Positions 17,561 through 25,805 of a stretch of 64,000 nt of DNA are shown here, piece after piece; the first letter of the stretch is position 1, and each line of letters begins with the position of its first letter. A model generated the notes under the pieces. The model was not told where the DNA came from and ran no database searches. It worked only from the letters and a program-made list of their open reading frames with translations. Origin of the DNA: an uncultured Eubacteriales bacterium (GTDB lineage Bacteria; Bacillota; Clostridia; Oscillospirales; Ruminococcaceae). The stretch is taken from the NCBI GenBank assembly GCA_900319075.1, contig ONMZ01000001.1:161264-225263 (forward strand), in the 5' to 3' direction. Position numbers and translations under genes: made by a program.

Positions 17561-18624
17561 CTGTCCACCTCCTTGCCGCTGAGAAGTCTGAGACCCAGAG
17601 TTATAATGTCCTTTTTTTCCTCATCATTATACTCTCCATTATCTGAGACCGCCCGGATAAACTCTCCGATCAAAGAACGGTCGTCGGTATAATCAGAGGC
17701 ATTTATCTTTACGCTTGTTTTATTTTTTACACGGACAAAGTAAAAATCCGAAAGAGAGTTTTCTATATATTTTTCATCTATTTCCGTATCAACCGGAACG
17801 TCGCCTTTCAGGGTTATATTAAGTATATCTTCCCTGCTTACAGGATCGACTTTGCTGTGCACGATCCGCTGGGCTTCATAAAGGTCTGAGGCAGATGTTA
17901 TATCCACATTTATATCATGGATCGTCCGTTTGGCAAAGGGGACAAAGCTAAAGGACAGCTTATCCGTTACATCAACAAGTATAAATCCTTTTTCACCGCA
18001 TTCATCAAAACCTCTGCCTTCAAGGCAGCCTGAAAAAGCCCACACTCCACGGTCATCTATCTTACCAGTTTTATATGAATGGATATGTCCGAGGGCAAGG
18101 TAATCTATCCCCTTGTCACGCAGTTCGCTTATCTTCACCTTATCCATGCCCACCGAGTCGGAAACGTCACCGTGGAGCATAAGGATATTGATCTTTTTAT
18201 CGTCAAGCATAAGCTTGGAATAATAAGCCTTTGCATTGTCCTCGTTCATTTCGATACCTGTTATAACAACGTCACCGTAGGCATAGGATATAAAATCATC
18301 CTTTGAGAACGTTTTTAGGTTAGGGATATCGTTATCTGTATAAGAGCCCTCCTTGTCATGATTTCCGTTCAGATACAAAAAATCAATTTCCGGATTATTC
18401 TTTATGGCGCTGTAAAAAAAGGTCTTATCTTTTTTTGCCGGCTTATCCTTATCAAAGACATCTCCGCTGAGCATAATTACCTTTACCTGATTTTTTTTGG
18501 CGTAATCCACCATTCTGGAAAAGGTATCAAGCACCTCTCTTTTACGCTCGTCACTTATATTTCCGGGAAACTTAGAGGCTAATTTTGATCCTAAGTGAAT
18601 ATCTGCACAATGAATTATCTTCAC
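17557..18624 (-). CDS. SbcD/YhaO-like metallophosphoesterase (DNA repair exonuclease)
   Basis: Nuclease subunit paired with the downstream SbcC-like ATPase, expected to process DNA ends or hairpins. The 355 residues show the phosphoesterase metal motifs in order: DIHLGS (about 8-13), GDVFDKD (about 55-61), GNHDKEG (about 81-87), a LHGD motif (about 150) and GHIHSYK (about 177-183). Start GTG overlaps the stop of the AlkD-like gene by 4 nt; end overlaps the ATPase start by 4 nt, indicating translational coupling. Confidence 0.92.
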   Translation of the reverse strand: MKIIHCADIHLGSKLASKFPGNISDERKREVLDTFSRMVDYAKKNQVKVIMLSGDVFDKDKPAKKDKTFFYSAIKNNPEIDFLYLNGNHDKEGSYTDNDIPNLKTFSKDDFISYAYGDVVITGIEMNEDNAKAYYSKLMLDDKKINILMLHGDVSDSVGMDKVKISELRDKGIDYLALGHIHSYKTGKIDDRGVWAFSGCLEGRGFDECGEKGFILVDVTDKLSFSFVPFAKRTIHDINVDITSASDLYEAQRIVHSKVDPVSREDILNITLKGDVPVDTEIDEKYIENSLSDFYFVRVKNKTSVKINASDYTDDRSLIGEFIRAVSDNGEYNDEEKKDIITLGLRLLSGKEVDR

Positions 18625-19325
18625 TGATCTTTCACCTTACCTTTTACTTTGAGTTTTTTCAGATACTGCTTTTGCACATCGCTTATACGATAGCTCTCCA
18701 CGGCTTTTTGTATCGTTTTATTATGAGTCCAGTCATCAAGCTTTTTATCTTTGATAAAGCCGATCACCGAATCATACTGTTTGGCAAGGGCGGTCGCAAA
18801 ATACCACGCCTGCATCATTTTTACGTAATACTCCTGTGAATGTATATTTGCAACAGCACAAGGATACTTCATGTCAAAATCTTCGTTCAGGAAATGATCC
18901 ATAAGCATTTTTATCCCAAAGCGGACGGTATATGTTTTATCGCTTTTCAGCCAACGGTCTATATGCTCCAAAAGCTCTTTCCTATGCTTTTTGAAAACCT
19001 TTGGGCTCATCTGGTCGCAGCTTGCCCAGTTATCCACATACGGCAAAAATCTCTCCACGTTTTCAATGCAGTTTTTGTAATCCTTATCCAGAGAAATGAT
19101 AAATGCATGGAGCTGGTTTTCATCAAAATACTTATGAGGCAGATCGTTGAGGAACTCACCGATATCATTTCGCTTTGCAAGTTCCTTTGCATATACTCTT
19201 AGTTCGGGAGTTCGCACACCGATAAACTCTGACGAGCCGGCAGTAGGTATAAGGGATGACTGAAAGACGCAGTATTTACTGTCTGCAAGCTCTGAAAGAT
19301 GCTGTCTTATTTCGTGAACTATCAT
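18621..19325 (-). CDS. AlkD-like DNA alkylation repair protein
   Basis: HEAT-like-repeat glycosylase family that excises alkylated bases such as 3-methyladenine and 7-methylguanine. It is 234 residues from the ATG at 19325, which has GAGAGGAA upstream; a longer in-frame start would overlap the previous gene without a ribosome site. Family landmarks include GVRTPELR (about 27-34), the DNWASCDQ segment (about 110-117) and the helical C-terminal half. Overlaps the SbcD-like gene, so it probably belongs to a DNA-repair operon. Confidence 0.85.
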   Translation of the reverse strand: MIVHEIRQHLSELADSKYCVFQSSLIPTAGSSEFIGVRTPELRVYAKELAKRNDIGEFLNDLPHKYFDENQLHAFIISLDKDYKNCIENVERFLPYVDNWASCDQMSPKVFKKHRKELLEHIDRWLKSDKTYTVRFGIKMLMDHFLNEDFDMKYPCAVANIHSQEYYVKMMQAWYFATALAKQYDSVIGFIKDKKLDDWTHNKTIQKAVESYRISDVQKQYLKKLKVKGKVKDQ

Positions 19326-19336
19326 ATTTTTTCCTC

Positions 19337-19960
19337 TCAGATACCTCTTCTTCTCATAACGAATATTACCTTTCCCTTGCATTCACTCAAAGGGATAGCC
19401 CCCAGAGTTCTGCTGTCTGATGTATCGCTTCTGAGATCGTTGAGCACAAAAATACTCTTTTCGGGGACCGTATAGGGATAGCTTATTTTCGAGCCCTCTG
19501 TCGTTGTTTTGTATACAGTATTGTCAGGTATACCGCTGCCGTTTACACAGACAAGATCGTTTTTTATCTCCACCGTTTCACCCTCGGAGGCGATCACCCT
19601 TGCAAACTTTATTTCTTTGTCTTGTTCAAAGGCGACAACGTCACCTTTTTGTATCTTCGCCAGCTTGAACGTAAGGCAAAGATCCCCGTCCTTTATCATC
19701 GGATATGACGAGTTTGTGTGATTTACATAGACACCAAGCACAAACGTCAGAGTCAGGATCAACACAAGAGCTGTAATACCAATCTTTACAAAAAAACGAA
19801 TGGCATGGTCCTTTGCGTTTTTTTTCTTCTTTACAGTCTTTGGTTGTGGATTTTCTTTTTCGCTGATATCTTTTTTTCCGCTCAGATCATGATCTTTTTC
19901 ATCTGTTGGCTGCTGCCGGAGTTCATTGTCCGGCAGTTGTTTATTATCAGTAGTTTCCAA
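19337..19960 (-). CDS. Signal peptidase I-like S26 protein lacking the catalytic lysine
   Basis: Membrane protein of 207 residues with a charged cytoplasmic N terminus (about 1-50, rich in Lys/Asp/Glu), one TM helix (about 53-75) and an extracellular S26 domain. The nucleophile region NSSYPMIKDGD keeps a Ser in the place of the SMxP serine. In the second box, where signal peptidases have xKRVIGxPG, this protein has FARVIASEGE: the general-base Lys is Ala. Later boxes (LNDLRSDTSDSR) are conserved. It may be inactive or use another base. TTG start with AGGAGA upstream; 11 nt before the AlkD-like gene. Confidence 0.8.
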   Translation of the reverse strand: METTDNKQLPDNELRQQPTDEKDHDLSGKKDISEKENPQPKTVKKKKNAKDHAIRFFVKIGITALVLILTLTFVLGVYVNHTNSSYPMIKDGDLCLTFKLAKIQKGDVVAFEQDKEIKFARVIASEGETVEIKNDLVCVNGSGIPDNTVYKTTTEGSKISYPYTVPEKSIFVLNDLRSDTSDSRTLGAIPLSECKGKVIFVMRRRGI

Positions 19961-20125
19961 CTATATGCTCTCCTTTTCAGATTCTGACTAAATGCGCCAT
20001 GTATTGGCAGCGCCCCGGAACAATATACTTGCTCCTGAAATGGAATGTATTTTACAGCCACAATAATTGGTTTTTGCAAAAAGAGCAAAGAAATCGCTGC
20101 TTGTCATATCACATTTCAATTCCTA

Positions 20126-21487
20126 TCACAATGTCTTGCGCCGCATCAGAACCACGCACTCCACGTGTGCAGTTCTTGGGAAAAGGTCTACACCCCTTAC
20201 TTTATCGGTCTTATAACCAAGTTCACCCAGGATAGCACAATCCCTTGCGGCTGTGGCATGGTTGCAGGAGATCATAACTATCCTTTCAGGCTGCATTTTT
20301 GCCATATATTCAAGGCTTTGTCTGTCACAGCCTTTTCTTGCAGGATCGGCGATTATCACATCGGGGCGCTCTCCCCTGTCGTAAAGTATCTGTGCGATCT
20401 TTCCTGCGTCGCCGCATATAAACTCAGCATTGTCTGCGCCGTTCAGTCGGGCATTCAATTTTGCATTTTCGATCGCCTGCGGGATTATCTCAACACCTAT
20501 AAGCTTTCTTACATCTTTGAACATTGAAAGCCCGATAGTCCCCGCTCCGCAATAAAGATCAAGCAATGTGGTATCCTTATCCGGTGCGGCATACTCCTTT
20601 GCTATGGCGTAAAGCTTTTCAGCCTGAAGGGTATTGACCTGGTAAAAAGACTGTGGTGAGATGACCACTGTATTTGAGCACATTATATCCTTTATCGTAT
20701 CAGAGCCAAAGACCGTAGCCGTTCTTTTTCCCAATATAACATTGGTTCTTTCCGGGTTTTCATTGAGCACGATGCTTTTTATATCTTCAAACTTTTGTGT
20801 TATACCTGAATACAGATCCTCGAAACACGCTGCCTTTTTTAGGCTTGTAACCACAAGGCAAAGCATGATCTCCCCCGAATGCTCTCCACGTCTGAGATAG
20901 ATATGCCGCAGCAGACCATTACCTGTGATCTCGTCATATGGAGAAATGCCTTTTTTCTCAATGAAGTTCATAACATATCCGACGATTTCCCCGAAAATAT
21001 CCGGCTGTAATTCGCAGTCGTACAGAGGGCATACTCTATGGGAACGCTTGGCATAAAAGCCGCACACCGCCCTTCCGTCACGCAAGCCCAAGGGATACTG
21101 TGCTTTATTTCGGTAATGTGAAATATTTTCGCTGCCGACAAAGCTGTCGTACTGCGGTCTCAGCTTACCGATACGTTCAAAGGAATCACGGATAAACTGC
21201 TCTTTGACAAGGCACTCCTGCCGGTATGAAATATGTCTGAAGCAGCACCCTCCGCAGGTTTTGGACACAGGGCAGTTATCCCGGATTCTATGCTCAGAGG
21301 GGGTTATGATACGGTTTATGATCCCGTAGCAATAGTTTTTGCTGACCTTAACGATTCGGCAGGCTAAAACATCGCCTACTGCACTGCCTGCAACAAAAAC
21401 CGCAATGCCTTCATATCTGCCAACACCGTTTCCTTCGTTGGTCATGCCGGTGATCTCAAGGATCACCTCATCATTCTTTTTCAGCAT
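20126..21487 (-). CDS. 23S rRNA (uracil-5-)-methyltransferase, RumA/RlmCD family
   Basis: SAM-dependent enzyme methylating C5 of specific uridines in 23S rRNA. The 453 residues begin with a TRAM RNA-binding domain (about 1-60), then Fe-S ligands (CPVSKTCGGC, about 71-80), the SAM motif DLYCGAGTIGL (about 317-327), and the catalytic DPARKG and SCNHAT boxes (about 383-412) with the nucleophilic Cys. Gram-positive homologues modify U747 and/or U1939; which applies here is not visible. Overlaps hemZ by 17 nt. Confidence 0.92.
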   Translation of the reverse strand: MLKKNDEVILEITGMTNEGNGVGRYEGIAVFVAGSAVGDVLACRIVKVSKNYCYGIINRIITPSEHRIRDNCPVSKTCGGCCFRHISYRQECLVKEQFIRDSFERIGKLRPQYDSFVGSENISHYRNKAQYPLGLRDGRAVCGFYAKRSHRVCPLYDCELQPDIFGEIVGYVMNFIEKKGISPYDEITGNGLLRHIYLRRGEHSGEIMLCLVVTSLKKAACFEDLYSGITQKFEDIKSIVLNENPERTNVILGKRTATVFGSDTIKDIMCSNTVVISPQSFYQVNTLQAEKLYAIAKEYAAPDKDTTLLDLYCGAGTIGLSMFKDVRKLIGVEIIPQAIENAKLNARLNGADNAEFICGDAGKIAQILYDRGERPDVIIADPARKGCDRQSLEYMAKMQPERIVMISCNHATAARDCAILGELGYKTDKVRGVDLFPRTAHVECVVLMRRKTL

Positions 21488-22928
21488 AAAAATCCTCTAT
21501 TTCCTTCTTTTTATCAAGCATAAGCTGAAAATGCTTGTTGTACTCCAACGGGAATTTATAGTTGAACACACGTTCAAGCCGCCTGCCCTCAACATCAACG
21601 AGCTTGGTCGAACCGCCTGCTCCGAGGGCGATTATGGTCTGCACCTCTTCCATAATATAGATATTATACAAGCTTTCTTTTCCGGGCTTTGTCCAGCCAA
21701 TATTTTCAAGATTTTCAAGCATATTTTTCTGGCGGTAAAGATAGTAAGGATCGTATCCGCTTTCAAGAAGTCGCTTTGTAGCATAGTTCACCATAACATC
21801 TGCCGGATTTTCAAGCAAGCCTTCTTCACGCTGATGGTTTAGCCTTGCCGCACGTTTTATCGAAAGGGTATGAACGGTAATATTATCCGCCCCCATTTGT
21901 ATCAGCTTATCGACCGTATAAGCAAAGCTATCGGGAGTATCTGAGGGCAGTCCTGCGATAATATCGGTATTTATACAGTCAAAACCGGCTTTTCTTGCAA
22001 GGTCAAACGCTTTGTAGAACTGATCGGTCGTATGCTTTCTGCCGATTTTTTCAAGGACCGTATCCGACAGGGTCTGGGGGTTAATCGACACCCTTGTACA
22101 GCCGCAATTCTTTATAGCCGTAAGCTTTTCAAGGGTAATAGTATCAGGTCTGCCTGCTTCGATAGTATACTCACGAAGGTGCGAAAGATCAAAATTATCC
22201 GCTATTGTCTTCATAAGCCTTTCAAGGACAGGTGCTTCAAGAGTCGTAGGTGTACCTCCTCCAAAATAGATGGTATCAAGCACAAGACCAAGTCTGGCCA
22301 CGATCTCAGATGTATATTCTATCTCTCTGCACAGATTTTCTATGTATGCCGGGATAAGCTTCATGCACTGCTCAACAGATTGGGAGACAAAAGAACAGTA
22401 AGAACATCTTGTAGGGCAAAAGGGAATGGAAACATAAAGGCTGAAGCTTTTGCTGCCCAGTTTATCAAGCACAGGCTTTTGGACCAGTGCAGTTTTAAGG
22501 GCGATATTGCATTTTTCCTCACAGCAGAGATAATCAGTCTTCATTGCGTTAAAAATGCTGTGTTTATCCATTCCTGCGCTCAGGTATTTATTGACCTGCT
22601 TTACAGGTCTTATTCCCGTAATTATACCCCATTTTGGAACGATACCCGTAAGGGAGGACATTACTTTGAAAAGCAGTCTGGAAAGGCAAAGCTCATGGTC
22701 ATCATCAAGGGATGTTTTCATTGCTTTATGCGCCCTTTTTCCGTTATATCTGCATACAACATACAAAAGGGCATAATTATCAAAGCGCTTTACCCTTGCA
22801 TACGCAAAATCGTCATCGGTGAACAATCTGTCCTCGTAGACGATATTAAACAGCGTTGCCGGAACAAAAAGCTTCATTACGCCCTCAAGCTCATATTTAT
22901 AATCGTTTCCGCTAAAACATAGAGTCAT
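21471..22928 (-). CDS. hemZ: HemZ-type coproporphyrinogen dehydrogenase (radical SAM)
   Basis: Radical SAM protein of the HemN/HemZ family; 485 residues. The cluster motif CPTRCSYC (about 172-179) sits after a HemZ-specific N-terminal domain of about 160 residues and is followed by GGGTPT and the family's C-terminal helical region. The annotated role is oxygen-independent conversion of coproporphyrinogen III to protoporphyrinogen IX, but no other heme genes are here and many HemN-like proteins do other chemistry, so the reaction is tentative. In an operon between the MBL hydrolase and the rRNA methyltransferase. Confidence 0.87.
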   Translation of the reverse strand: MTLCFSGNDYKYELEGVMKLFVPATLFNIVYEDRLFTDDDFAYARVKRFDNYALLYVVCRYNGKRAHKAMKTSLDDDHELCLSRLLFKVMSSLTGIVPKWGIITGIRPVKQVNKYLSAGMDKHSIFNAMKTDYLCCEEKCNIALKTALVQKPVLDKLGSKSFSLYVSIPFCPTRCSYCSFVSQSVEQCMKLIPAYIENLCREIEYTSEIVARLGLVLDTIYFGGGTPTTLEAPVLERLMKTIADNFDLSHLREYTIEAGRPDTITLEKLTAIKNCGCTRVSINPQTLSDTVLEKIGRKHTTDQFYKAFDLARKAGFDCINTDIIAGLPSDTPDSFAYTVDKLIQMGADNITVHTLSIKRAARLNHQREEGLLENPADVMVNYATKRLLESGYDPYYLYRQKNMLENLENIGWTKPGKESLYNIYIMEEVQTIIALGAGGSTKLVDVEGRRLERVFNYKFPLEYNKHFQLMLDKKKEIEDFYAEKE

Positions 22929-22951
22929 TGTGATCCCGCCCGTATGTAGCC

Positions 22952-23581
22952 TTATAAATTCTGAAGGTAATAATTGTACTTGCGCTCAGCATCAAGAGTT
23001 GTCAGCTGCATATGCCCGGGATATACTTTCAGATTTCCGCCAAGGTCATATATCTTTTTCATGGAACGCTTCATGGCATCCGGATCTCCGTCGGGAAGGT
23101 CTGTCCTGCCGCACGAACGGGCAAACAACGTATCACCGGAAAACATAGAATCCTCGCAGATAAAGCACACAGACCCCCTTGTATGTCCGGGTGTTTCGAG
23201 CACATCAAACTCCAGCTCATCAAGGGTAAGTATATCGTTTTCAGTAAATGTGATTACATCACCTGTATACTTTTTATATCCCCTGACCATAAAATGGTGC
23301 ACAAGCATACTTTCTTCATCGTAAAGCTTATCCTTATCTGATACGCTTATATAAACCTCGCACCCTGTGGCATCGACCAGATCTGCTACTGCGCCAACAT
23401 GGTCGAAATGGCCGTGGGTAAGAAAGATCTTTTTCAGGGTAAGACCGTAAAAAGCGATCTGTTCAAGGATATAAGCTGCGTCCGCAGGTGCATCGATAAG
23501 AACGGCGTTTCCCTTCTCGCTTGCAACAAGGTAGCTGTTTGTATCGCAGATGCTCAAAGGTTTAAGACAATAGATCCTCAT
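22952..23581 (-). CDS. MBL-fold hydrolase (glyoxalase II-like)
   Basis: Metallo-beta-lactamase-fold hydrolase of 209 residues. The zinc motif THGHFDHVGA (about 55-64) is complete, as are the downstream ligands in TPGHTRGS (about 134-141), SGDTLF (about 152-157) and the closing PGHM (about 191-194). This is the short form common in Firmicutes, next to relA, annotated as hydroxyacylglutathione hydrolase-like; thioester substrates are likely. Lies 12 nt after relA and 23 nt before hemZ. Confidence 0.9.
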   Translation of the reverse strand: MRIYCLKPLSICDTNSYLVASEKGNAVLIDAPADAAYILEQIAFYGLTLKKIFLTHGHFDHVGAVADLVDATGCEVYISVSDKDKLYDEESMLVHHFMVRGYKKYTGDVITFTENDILTLDELEFDVLETPGHTRGSVCFICEDSMFSGDTLFARSCGRTDLPDGDPDAMKRSMKKIYDLGGNLKVYPGHMQLTTLDAERKYNYYLQNL

Positions 23582-23593
23582 ATTTCCTCCCTG

Positions 23594-25789
23594 TCATCTT
23601 CCGCTTCTTTCAACAGAAATAACATTTTTTATCTTTTTAAGCTTGGTAATAACATTATTGAGCTGTTCCATACCTGCTATGCTTACGGTTATTGAAAGTA
23701 TGGCGTTGCCGTTTTTCAGCTCTCTTGCAGTAGATTCATAAATATAAATATTTATCATTGCAAGGGCAGATGAAACGTCGGCAAGAAGACCGATCCTGTC
23801 AACTGCGATAATATCAAGCGTTGTTTTGAAATATCCGGACTTTTTATTGCTTCCCTCGTACTTTGCGCTGACCCATCTATCCTTCAGCTCCGGATCATCC
23901 TTCTGGCTGAGATAATTTACGCAGTCTTTTCTGTGAATGGACACTCCATGGCCTTTAGTAATAAAGCCCACAATATCATCACCGGGCAGCGGATTGCAGC
24001 ACTGGGCAAATCTCACAGCGCAATCCTGAACACCGTCGACAATAATGCCGGAGGTGTTTCCGGAAGCCTTCTTGGCTTCCTTTTCAGCGCTGCTGTCAGC
24101 GTGTTTTTCTCCATATCTTTTATTATACTCTGTTTTAAGGCGTGATATTGCTTTAGAAAGCTGCACGCCGCCGTAACCGATGGCAGCAAAAAAGTCATCA
24201 AGAGTATCGCAGTTATGCCTTCTCATATCCGCCTTGAGGAAATCCTCAAGATCCTCCTCGGGAACACGGATCATATTGCGGCGGAACTCTCTTTCAAGTG
24301 CGTTCCTGCCTTCAAAGATATTCTCTTCACGGCGTTCACGCTTGAACCAAAGACGTATCTTTGATTTTGCCTCGTTTGTCTTGCATATGTTCAGCCATGA
24401 TCTGCTGGGACCGTGACCCGGAACATTTGAGGTAAGGATCTCGATTATTTCGCCGGTTTTGATCTCATAATCAAAAGAGACCATTTTCTTGTCCACCTTG
24501 GCACCGCACATTTTATGCCCCACTTCGGTATGGATAGCATAAGCAAAGTCGATAACAGTAGCACCTACGGGCAGAGTTATCATATCCCCCTTTGGTGTGA
24601 AAGCAAAAACGTCCTCAGGTGCAAGGTCATTTTTAATGGCACGGACGATCTCTTCCACGTCATCGGATTCCTGCTGTGATTCGATTATCTGTCTTATCCA
24701 TGCAAGACGACGGTCGTCCTTTGTATTGCCCCCGTTGACCCCCTCTTTATACTTCCAGTGAGCTGCGATACCGTATTCGGCGGTCTTGTGCATATCCCAC
24801 GTCCTGATCTGGACTTCAAAAGGAACGCCCTCTCTGCCGATAACTGTTGTATGAAGGGACTGGTACATATTTGCCTTTGGGGTAGAGATATAGTCCTTGA
24901 ACCTGTTTGGTATAGGTCTGAACATATCGTGGATTATTCCAAGTACATTATAGCACTCCGTAACGGTATTAACGATTATACGAAGGGCATACCGGTCATA
25001 TATCTGGTCTATTTCCTTGCCGTCACGATAGACCTTCTTATATATTCCGTAATTTGACTTTACACGTCCCTCGATAACGGGCACAGGTGTAATATCCTTT
25101 GCAAGACGCTCTTTGATCCTTGCCATCAATTCCTCGACCAGCTGATCCCTGCTGCCTTTACGCATATTCATCTGCTTTTCGATCTCATTATAAGCATACG
25201 GATCAAGATACATAAACGACAGATCTTCAAGCTCGTCCTTTATCGAGCGGATACCGAGTCTGTGCGCTATGGGCGCATAGATATTCATTGTTTCATGAGC
25301 AATATTCCTGCGCTTTTCATCACGGCAGTAATTCAGCGTACGCATATTATGCAGTCTGTCTGCAAGCTTAATTATTATTACTCTTATATCCTCGCTCATG
25401 GCAAGGAGTATTTTACGGATATTTTCAGCCTTTTGCTCGTCTTTTGTAAATGTCTCGACTTTTTTCAGCTTTGTAACACCGTTTACGAGCATCGCAACGT
25501 CGCTTCCGAACTTCTTTTGAAGCACATCCAAAGTACAGTCGGTATCCTCCACAACGTCATGCAGCAATGCGGCGCATATAGTATCCGTATCCATACCCAG
25601 TTCGATAAGGATATACGCAACAGCGATAGGGTGAGTGATATATGGCTGTCCCGATTCTCGCTTTTGCCCCTTGTGATACTGGTTTGCCACCTCATAAGCG
25701 GCAACTATCTTTGAAAGGTCATACTGCTTTTCGCCCTCCAGTATCTTCTGTATAAGCTGATCAATGGTAATGATCTTATCTTCAGTCAT
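23594..25789 (-). CDS. relA: Bifunctional (p)ppGpp synthetase/hydrolase
   Basis: Rel enzyme controlling the stringent response by making and degrading (p)ppGpp. The 731 residues contain an HD hydrolase domain (ALLHDVVEDTD, about 73-83, ligands intact), a synthetase domain (about 220-350, with YDRYALRI), TGS (about 390-450), a conserved zinc-finger/helical region (CAVRFAQCCNPLPGD, about 588-602) and a C-terminal ACT domain (about 655-731). Full-length and apparently bifunctional. Directly downstream of recJ (16 nt), the usual Firmicutes arrangement is recJ-(apt)-relA; apt is missing here. Confidence 0.95.
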   Translation of the reverse strand: MTEDKIITIDQLIQKILEGEKQYDLSKIVAAYEVANQYHKGQKRESGQPYITHPIAVAYILIELGMDTDTICAALLHDVVEDTDCTLDVLQKKFGSDVAMLVNGVTKLKKVETFTKDEQKAENIRKILLAMSEDIRVIIIKLADRLHNMRTLNYCRDEKRRNIAHETMNIYAPIAHRLGIRSIKDELEDLSFMYLDPYAYNEIEKQMNMRKGSRDQLVEELMARIKERLAKDITPVPVIEGRVKSNYGIYKKVYRDGKEIDQIYDRYALRIIVNTVTECYNVLGIIHDMFRPIPNRFKDYISTPKANMYQSLHTTVIGREGVPFEVQIRTWDMHKTAEYGIAAHWKYKEGVNGGNTKDDRRLAWIRQIIESQQESDDVEEIVRAIKNDLAPEDVFAFTPKGDMITLPVGATVIDFAYAIHTEVGHKMCGAKVDKKMVSFDYEIKTGEIIEILTSNVPGHGPSRSWLNICKTNEAKSKIRLWFKRERREENIFEGRNALEREFRRNMIRVPEEDLEDFLKADMRRHNCDTLDDFFAAIGYGGVQLSKAISRLKTEYNKRYGEKHADSSAEKEAKKASGNTSGIIVDGVQDCAVRFAQCCNPLPGDDIVGFITKGHGVSIHRKDCVNYLSQKDDPELKDRWVSAKYEGSNKKSGYFKTTLDIIAVDRIGLLADVSSALAMINIYIYESTARELKNGNAILSITVSIAGMEQLNNVITKLKKIKNVISVERSGR

Positions 25790-25805
25790 TTATCCTCACC
25801 TCTTT

